Shown: piece after piece, positions 57,395 through 64,000 of the stretch
How positions within the stretch are numbered: position 1 is the stretch's first letter
Layout: the number at the start of each line of letters is the position of its first letter
Source of the DNA: Epiperipatus broadwayi
Lineage: Eukaryota; Onychophora; Udeonychophora; Euonychophora; Peripatidae
Reading direction: 5' to 3'
Assembly: GCA_028023455.1 (NCBI GenBank)
Contig: JAQFVV010006208.1
Location: forward strand, 7,546,963-7,610,962
Length of the DNA: 64,000 bases
Made by a program: the position numbers and the translations under genes
Notes under the pieces: model-generated
What the model was told of the DNA's origin: nothing
The model's input: the letters and a program-made list of their open reading frames with translations, nothing else
The model's database searches: none

Positions 57395-58415
57395 TACACC
57401 TGGGTCTTGTTTTACGCGATAGATAGGTTTCTCAGAAAACACGCACAAACGAAATCGCGCAAAAATAGACGTAACTTACATTGAAAAAGGGGGGATGCAG
57501 TCTGTGATTTTTCAAAATTCGCGTAAAAGCATAAGGAAATAAAATATGACTAATAAAAAATTTCAAATTTGAAAAAAATTGATACAAAACAAACTTTTGT
57601 TAACTATAATATTTAATTTTATTCAAAATAATATATTTTTATGCATAATTTACAGTACAGTAATTTACATTTTTTTATACACGTTTTAATTATTATAGCT
57701 ATTTTCCGAAAAAAACGTTCGTTTGCAAACAACTAGCGCCAACTTCACACTCATGTTGTGTCGATGGTTTTCTGGTGACAACATAATTGGTAATTAATCT
57801 TTGAGACGATGATTTTATTAATTGTTTATGAAACTAACAACTAAAAATTAAATTATTATTTTTGTCTTTAATTTTCAATTCCGTTTAAAAATCAAATTTC
57901 ACATCACATTATTTCAAGTCGCCGTAAGTAATTTTTAAATTGTTAATTACAATTAAAAATCAGATTTTAATTTTTAATTGTCAAATTTAATTGTGCCCAC
58001 TGTTATTACTGACCTTTTAAAAATAAACTTGTGGACACTAAATGATTAATAATTGAATACATTCTTTTTTAAAAAGCAAAAACAGAATGTGATTTAAAAT
58101 GCAAAATTAACACGCACAATGTTTGAACAAATTTACATTATAATCTTGTAAAATTTAATGTGTGTATACATAAAATGTGGAAATCATAATTTTAATTTCA
58201 TTATTGCATAAAATCTTACTATTATAAAGCACTGAAAATATTGAAATTACTAAGTTGAAAGTCGAATACCAATAATGTGCTATTACTTTCAATATACGCG
58301 AAATTTATTATTTAAAGTAATAATGCAATATCGGAGTTCGACTTCCGGTGAAACACAAATCGCATAACTTCAAAATCGTGTTAAATAAGTCCGCGTAAAA
58401 AGAGACCCATGTGTA
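57395..58415. mobile_element. ~1.0-kb pogo/Tigger-like transposon without transposase
   Basis: The ends are TACACCTGGGTCTTGTTTTA and, inverted at the right, TACACATGGGTCTCTTTTTA, both followed by CGCG; further inside are ACGCGCA/GCGAT-rich arms. TA flanks both ends. CpG-containing ...TTTTACGCG ends with a TA duplication are typical of the pogo/Tigger branch of Tc1/mariner. The interior is AT-rich and non-coding. It inserted in the RT part of the LINE relic. Confidence 0.7.
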
Positions 58416-59654
58416 TATATCTGTATTAAATAAGAATTTAATGATTATGTAAATATAGGCTTTGGCAATTGGTGTATTAGCTTATTTACTAATGCATTGT
58501 CAAAAGCTGATTTTATACCTAATTGTACTATTACCGGTGCATGTTTTTTTATTTCTTATATCAGTGCTCCTTGATTGACTCGGGAGCCTTTTTTTGTGAA
58601 TTTTTGTTGGATATTGTTGGAATGAGATGTGATTCTATTCTATTCTTGATGACTGATTCAAATATTTTTATACCATACATGTTCACTGAAATTGGACGTA
58701 GATTGTCAAGAATGGTGGGGTTTTTCTGCTTTTTTAAGAATGAATTATTGAGATGGGCTTTAGGTTTTGAATTTCATTTGTTTTAGGAAATTTGCCATAT
58801 CTGCTAAATGTGAGGTTCCGATGTGTAAACTACCCTTGGAATGCCATGGATACCTGGGCGACATGAGGTTTGGGATTATGGCTATATTTTTGCTTTAAAT
58901 TCATGACTTTTAAATTTTATATTTTCCTCTGGTTTTCCAAATAAAAAAGGGCATGGGTTAGATAAAACAGAATTTTTAACTTGTCTTTGAAATAATCGTG
59001 TATTATGCATTGCATGAATTGACAACTTTTTATTGAGTTTATTTTTTGGATTATTGCTGTTGGAACTCTGCTTTGTATTGTTTTAGTTTATTTCTTGTTA
59101 AGTTATATGCTTTTTTAAGGGCTATATTTGTGCTATTATTATTTTTATTGTATGTAGAGTTAATGATTAATTTATCCAATTTTTCAACTAATGTATATAG
59201 TTCTGTGGGGGTAGGAGAGATTTTTGTGACATGCTTATTGTATGCGAAATTGCATTTATATATGTTAGCCATGTTTGTGCAGCATCCATTTTTAGTTTCT
59301 TAATTTTATTAAGGTGTATATATATTTCAGAATATAGGAATTCAGTTCTCTTTGTTTTACTTATCCTAAAATATTTTTTTTTTTTGTGAATTCTAGAGTT
59401 AATGTAATCATCAGTTAATGTAATCATCAGTGTCACATGATCAGATATGGGTGCATTTATTAGTGAAAGATGTATCATGTGATGTGGTATGTGTGTCTGC
59501 CATTATTAAATGTTATGGTTCAAAATGGAAGAAATCTTCCCCACTAATTAGAGCAAAAGAGATAGTGTGAAACCATTTCTTAGTAAATTTTTTGTAGCTC
59601 ATGTTGAAATTGCTCGGATAAGGTGATGTGAATCTCCTGGAGGTTAATTGTTGG

Positions 59655-60190
59655 CAGGGTCTTTGGGAGAAAATGCGAACCTCGGGGCAACTAATATTTT
59701 AGAGGCCCTTCAAAATTTAAAATAAGAATGTTGGGGGGAAAGAAATGAGTTTTTATTTACAGGACTGAAAACAAGACTCCGGGAGCAGTTAGTTATGAGT
59801 CACAGAAATGAGCAAGCAGATCAGATCCAGATAGCACTTGGAAAGGGTAGATTCACTCTAGCACTGTTAGTATCGTAAAACACTATTAGCTCAGAACTGA
59901 CTGACAGAGGTCTGAGGATATTAGTTCTGCTGGTTGCTGAGCTCTACAGTCATCAAATTGACACCTCATCTCTAAACTGGCTTACATTTTTGACTCGTGG
60001 TGTGCCTGATTGGAAAAGATTTTCTTGAATATTTTTTTTGGGAATTTAACTGTAAAATTGAGGCCATTCTACAAGCCATGACATCGCTTTGCCTTCTATA
60101 TTTTTGTTTAAAATATTGAGGTACCAAGTTGAGCCCCTAATATTGTGAGGCCCAGGGCAGTGGCCTCTCCTGTCCTCCCTCTGGTTGGCC
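59655..60190. mobile_element. Possible DNA transposon insertion in the LINE relic
   Basis: The left part has CCTCGGGGCAACTAATATTTT and AGAGGCCC; the right part, inverted, reads GGGCCTCACAATATTAGGGG. The segment is GC-richer than its flanks and interrupts the endonuclease reading. Ends (CAGGGTCTTTGG / CAGAGGGAGGAC) and a short GTTGG flank are uncertain. Confidence 0.4.
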
Positions 60191-61500
60191 TAGATTATTA
60201 GTATGATTGTATTAATGATTTTTGTCCTAGGTGATATATATATATTATATTTATTTCATACGATAAAATGCAAGACGGGTATAGTTATTATGTAAGCATC
60301 CATATACTGTATAGTATTTTGAAACTTGAAAAAGGGTTGCTTTTACTTCCTCCTATCCCTGTGCTTGTTGAAGGAGGGAAGGAATCTGTGGGAGAATATT
60401 ATGAAACTTATATTATCAGAAAAATGCGCTAGTTTTGTAATGGGTCCGGTATATATTTTTATCTTGAGAAGACTTGGGACATGTGGTTGCGCTACTCCAT
60501 ACCACTTCTTCAATTGATATGTATAATGTTAATTGCATTGTTAAAGGTAGAATAATGTCCAATAGATGGAGTAAGTGTAATTGGTAGGTCATGTTATGTA
60601 TCTTGAAAAGGTCTCAATAAGAGATGAAAGCCTGGTTGCCAATTAAATAATTGTAAATATAATTGGTTGTTTCAATTTTATTTAGATTGATCATTATATT
60701 AAGTTTTTCTTTTTTAATCGGTAGATTGAGAGTGTGATAGAAGGGGCCTTGTTTTAATTGTTTATTTATTTGATTTGTTGTAGTTTCATTACTATTTGTT
60801 ATTTTTGAACCCTCTGGGATTCAATTTTGTTATTGAAATTATCTGAATAGTGCGAACATGATGTGACATTTCTATTTCTTTCTCCATGGAAAAATTCAAG
60901 TCAGTGTCTTCATTTTTGCCCCTATTTTTGCTTTTTATTAAAATTGATTGTATGGACAGGTGTTTCAGTTTCATTCTCCTCTAAGTTAATTATTTGAGGT
61001 TTTCTATCTCATTTTTTCTTTGGGATCTACCTGATTTACGTTTAGTTTCTGAATTAGTTTTTATTGCAGGATCAATATGCAAAATGAGAGGGTCCGTTAT
61101 GTTCGGCAATGTCTTTTTTAAAATAATATTTCCATTTGGCTGACAGTATTTGTTTGACCTCAATTTTTCTGCTATTCACCATGGGTGCTTACTGTTAATT
61201 AATTGGTCATTCAGAGGGCATTGGAATGTAGGGGTTAATTTAAATCATAGTCTTTCTCGTATACTTTTGAACAATTGTCTGAAAGCTCTGACACTTTAGC
61301 CCTGTTGATTGACAGAAAGAGAGTAGTTTCTTTATCTATAACAAGTGATAGTACTTCCATTGGTTCCGTCTTATCTTTAAACTTTATTTGAAATCTATAG
61401 CTATTACTAGGTATTGGACTGGATATATTACTATGATACATGGATAGAAATTCAAGTATCCTCTTCTAGTGGTTGCATTATTTATGTAAAATCAGTTTTT

Positions 61501-61650
61501 ACCCTGAAGGCGTATTACTCTAATCTCCCAATCTTCAAGATAATGTCACCTAGTGATTTGCGGACAAAGTTAATCGCTAAAATTTGTCTGCATATCATGT
61601 GGAGATGTTACATCAAAGATCGCAAGATTAGAATAGGAAGCCCTCAGGGT
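61501..61650. repeat. 150-bp imperfect palindrome
   Basis: Begins ACCCTGAAGGCG and ends GAAGCCCTCAGGGT. The arms (about 65 bp) share CTAATCT and ATCTT blocks. MITE-like, but no target duplication was found. Confidence 0.6.
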
Positions 61651-61664
61651 AATACGTCATAGCA

Positions 61665-62985
61665 AGGTAAATCCTAAAGTTAGTAAGCTTTTTTTTTTTG
61701 GTTTCGCCTTTTTTTTAAATAACATAAACAAATTTAAAACTTATTATGCTTTTTTTTTTTTTGGTTTCACTTTTTTTAAAAAAAATAACATCAACTCATT
61801 TAAAACTTATTACGTTTTTTTTTTTTTTTGTTCCACTTGAAACTGTATTATTTAGCCATCATCCCATTTTACCTACTATGTTTCATCATAGTTAGTATCT
61901 TTTCCACCAGTTTGAACCCTCATAGTCCATGTATATAATCAGAAAAATTTAATTTGATATGTCATCATCATCATCAACCATTATCAATCCACTGCAGGAT
62001 GAAGGTCTCTCCAAGTTTAATCCATCTTCTCCGATCTTTAGCTTCTCCACAACACCCCTGCACATTTTCTTATTTCATCCATCCATCTCGCATGTGGTCT
62101 CTTTCTGGGTCTTTTACAATCTCTTGGAATCCAGTTTAAAATTTCAATTGTCCATCTATTATCATCTCTTCTAGCAATATGTCCCGCCCAACTCCATTTC
62201 AATCTTTTAATTTTTTCAATAAGGTCAGTAACACCTGTTTGTTGTCTTACCCATACATTGCGTTTTCGATCTCTTCTTGATTCTCCCAACATACATCTCT
62301 CCATACTCCTTTGAGTGGTCTGAAGTCTCTGTATTGCTCTTCTATTAAGTGTCCAAGTCTCAGATCCATAAGTAAGAACTGGTAAAACACATTTGTTAAA
62401 AACCACCCTTTTCAAACACATAGGCATATTTCCTTTTAGTATCAAGTTATTTCTACCAAAAGCACTCCAACCAAGTTTAATTCTATGATTAATTTCCTCC
62501 ATTATGTTTCCATCTGTATTAATAATCTGACCAAGGTATTTGTAACTGTTAACTTCTTCTAATTTTTCATAATCAATCTTTATTTTCATATTTTGAGCAA
62601 ATCGATTTGATATGTAATAGCGTATATTTACGTAAGTGTGTGGATATGTTCGCACATTTAATATATTAATGTCTGTATGCATGTAATGTATACGCAGTTA
62701 TAAATTTAAAATTAATAAAATGATATAATTAAATTAAGTTGTGTGAACATTATTATATGTGTGTAACCACTTACATATATATGCGAGAGAAGATGTAATG
62801 CAATAGATTGAAAGAAGCAGCACAAGTCTTTTAAATTAATAATATAAATTTGAAATATTCTCAGTTAAAAACTCTTTATTTAAATGCATTGGTATAAAAA
62901 TTTCAATTCCTGGCATTGTTTCACACACATATACAATAAAATGTTTACAAACTTAAACTCTTTTAAAAAAAAGTCATCTGTTTTT
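61665..62985. repeat. Duplicated segment, copy 2, carrying an RTE insertion
   Basis: Colinear with 41885-42515 once 61963-62605 (the RTE copy) and one TSD copy are removed. Poly-T units are longer here. Confidence 0.88.
61963..62605 (-). mobile_element. RTE-like LINE, 643 bp, 10-bp TSD
   Basis: TTTGATATGT flanks it at 61953-61962 and 62606-62615, and the empty site is at 42129. The tail (CATCAT)n is on the left. A 3'-terminal frame is open over most of the copy: YLGQIINTDG, CVLPVLTYGSETWTL, WAGHIARRDDNRW. It keeps the Trp and Gln codons that are stops in the 38990 copy, and its 5' truncation is at the FNRFAQN region. Confidence 0.92.
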
Positions 62986-63335
62986 AGAAAAAAAAAAAAT
63001 CAAATCTCCGGGGTCAAAAAATCAAATCTCTCAGATTAGTCATGTCAGTGTCTTCGTTACCATGACAACATTCATGTAATCTTCCGACGACGCTTACCGG
63101 CAGAAACAGTGTTGAGCATAGTGACGTCATATCAAGGTATATACATGACTATCTAAAAAATTATTAATCGAGATTATTTGCAATTAAGCTTAATATGTGC
63201 AATTATTAATTTGCGAAACAGTTAAATTTGCAAACTGGTAAATAAAAAATGTTATTATCTATCACTCACATTTGCAATAAATGGCGTTGGAGTAGAATAA
63301 CATTATTGCTCTAAATTAAAGGAGAAATCTTATAA
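62986..63335. other. Unassigned sequence
   Basis: A short direct duplication of TCAAATCTC(C/T) occurs at 62999-63030. Nothing else is recognised. Confidence 0.4.
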
Positions 63336-63343
63336 ACATCACT

Positions 63344-63441
63344 TTTTTTTTCTTCCATATGTCAAATGCGTTGACCAGGAAGCGAACCCAGACCAGCTGC
63401 TTGGAAGGCAGCTATACTAACCGCTAGGCCACCAATGCTTG
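63344..63441 (-). mobile_element. Mini-SINE, tRNA-Gly(UCC)-like, 8-bp TSD
   Basis: ACATCACT at 63336-63343 and 63442-63449. On the - strand the body follows tRNA-Gly(UCC) closely: GCATTGGTGGCCTAGCGG, GCTGCCTTCCAAGCAGC (anticodon TCC) and GGGTTCGCTTCC, with C replacing the conserved B-box A. One acceptor-stem mismatch is present. The tail is ATTTGACATATGGAAG then A9. Confidence 0.85.
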
Positions 63442-63449
63442 ACATCACT

Positions 63450-63831
63450 TTCAGAATGTTTTCATGAGAAATCCACTGAGATGTAGTATTATTTCTAAAT
63501 TCTTAAGTTATATTTATGAAGGATCACATTTATTATATACTGATAATTGCAAATTTTTTTTTTATATTGCAATCCTAGAATATGTCATATGAAAAATGTT
63601 TGTTAAAAGTCCAATTTGTTGATTCCAAATAATTTTCTGATATTAGAATAATGAATAATTTATTTATATTGCGCTAGTTTTCTAATCTGTAACAGTCGTG
63701 AGAAATCACCCACTACACATGCGCTGTTTTTGAGGAATACTCTTCTTTCCAAACAAAAGATAAACTATAAACAATGAGGATTTCCAATTCCTCAACAAGC
63801 TTTATAATAAATGCTTAGCCAGAGCCAGCAC
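63450..63831. other. Unassigned sequence
   Basis: Nothing recognised. Confidence 0.4.
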
Positions 63832-64000
63832 TTAAAATATCTCTGTCAGTACCCCCCAAACCTGACCATGGTCGCATACTTTGGCACTACTCAGAGAGGT
63901 TCCAGAACCTACCCTGGCACCTTTCTGAGGAGTGCCAAAGCACGAAGCGTTGGTCAGGGGTTGGGGGGGGGGGTTCCTGACATATTTTAAGTGCTGGCTC
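63832..64000. mobile_element. 169-bp palindromic MITE at the window edge
   Basis: Starts GAGCCAGCACTTAAAATAT and ends with the inverse ATATTTTAAGTGCTGGCTC exactly at base 64000. Arms of about 80 bp include CTTTGGCACT(A/C)CTCAGA(G/A)AGG and a C-run/G-run pair. The right flank is outside the window. Confidence 0.85.

Larger units (their letters stand above)
56570..61440 (-). pseudogene. Degenerate EN/RT LINE relic (not RTE)
   Basis: In - strand order: EN-domain remains with HLSLINAPISDHVTLMITL (SDH catalytic triplet and flanking strand; about 59475-59420); a Lys-rich linker with KKAYNLTRNKLKQYKAEFQ (59150-59050); then NLRPISV plus IFESVIKNRIESHL (about 58700-58590), the RT NYRPISL...KIFExxIxxRL motif. 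Weak post-RT traces (SKTNANITTHKNILEAYEKVIIPIL) lie near 56870-56800. Stops and frameshifts are everywhere. It is interrupted by DNA transposons at 57395-58415 and perhaps 59655-60190. The frames at 60792-61441 may be ORF1 or N-terminal debris. The motif style suggests a CR1/jockey-like family. Confidence 0.6.

Noticed and set aside
63344-63441. Functional tRNA-Gly(UCC) gene on the - strand
   Set aside because: The B box has C for the conserved A, the acceptor stem has a mismatch, an A-tail follows and an 8-bp target duplication flanks it: a retroposed SINE.
55191-64000. Further paraoxonase exons right of the candidate first exon
   Set aside because: No segment with the PON second-exon signature (GxExGSEDxxxLP) and splice borders was found; the interval is LINE, F1 and DNA-transposon sequence.

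Overview
The window is AT-rich animal DNA (roughly 70% A+T by eye) with spliced genes, GT-AG introns and very dense repeats of many ages. No bacterial, organellar or viral gene set is visible. A paraoxonase gene, RTE-like LINEs with trinucleotide tails, Gypsy elements, tRNA-derived mini-SINEs and hammerhead-ribozyme repeats together suggest an invertebrate metazoan, perhaps a lophotrochozoan or cnidarian. I cannot name the species.

Host genes are sparse. The last coding exon of a paraoxonase/arylesterase (PON) gene lies at 3604-3777 on +, followed by a poly(A) signal at 3946. A hydrophobic first-exon candidate with a consensus splice donor lies at 55126-55190 on +; it could be the start of a second, tandem PON gene running off the right edge. 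On the - strand, four short open segments with matching splice phases (38252 down to 36586) make a candidate 3' gene end of unknown family. A - strand open segment at 35073-35297 carries an EEEH..WYF motif like GPI ethanolamine-phosphate transferase 2.

The rest is nested mobile DNA. (1) Family F1 is a foldback/tandem family with a ~462-bp unit, about 15 copies, and 9-14 bp target-site duplications on many of them. Its unit carries what reads as a type I hammerhead ribozyme, so I interpret it as a retrozyme or non-autonomous Penelope-like element. (2) F3 loci (17.6, 45.9 and 53.1 kb) are palindromic and carry a CTGAAGA...GAAAC variant of the same core. (3) F2 loci (3.1, 20.0, 27.6-29.1 kb) are another foldback/direct-repeat family. 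(4) RTE-like LINE copies end in (GAT)n; the best is at 38990-41025. A second LINE family ends in (CATCA)n (10.6, 25.4, 41.1 kb), and other LINE relics lie at 4.9-5.9, 23.7-24.1 and 56.6-61.4 kb. (5) Gypsy-type LTR elements sit on the - strand; a nearly complete relic spans 46.7-52.6 kb, with further relics at 26.1-30.6 and 32.7-33.9 kb and solo LTR-like copies. (6) Very short tRNA-derived SINEs (95-110 bp) have clear target-site duplications. (7) DNA transposons include a 454-bp hAT-like element with an 8-bp duplication, a ~1.0-kb TA-flanked pogo/Tigger-like element, and several MITEs.

Insertion order can be read in places: a hAT inside an F1 element inside a Gypsy LTR (46.7-47.7 kb), and an RTE copy in one of two duplicated segments whose partner keeps the empty site (42.13 versus 61.96 kb).
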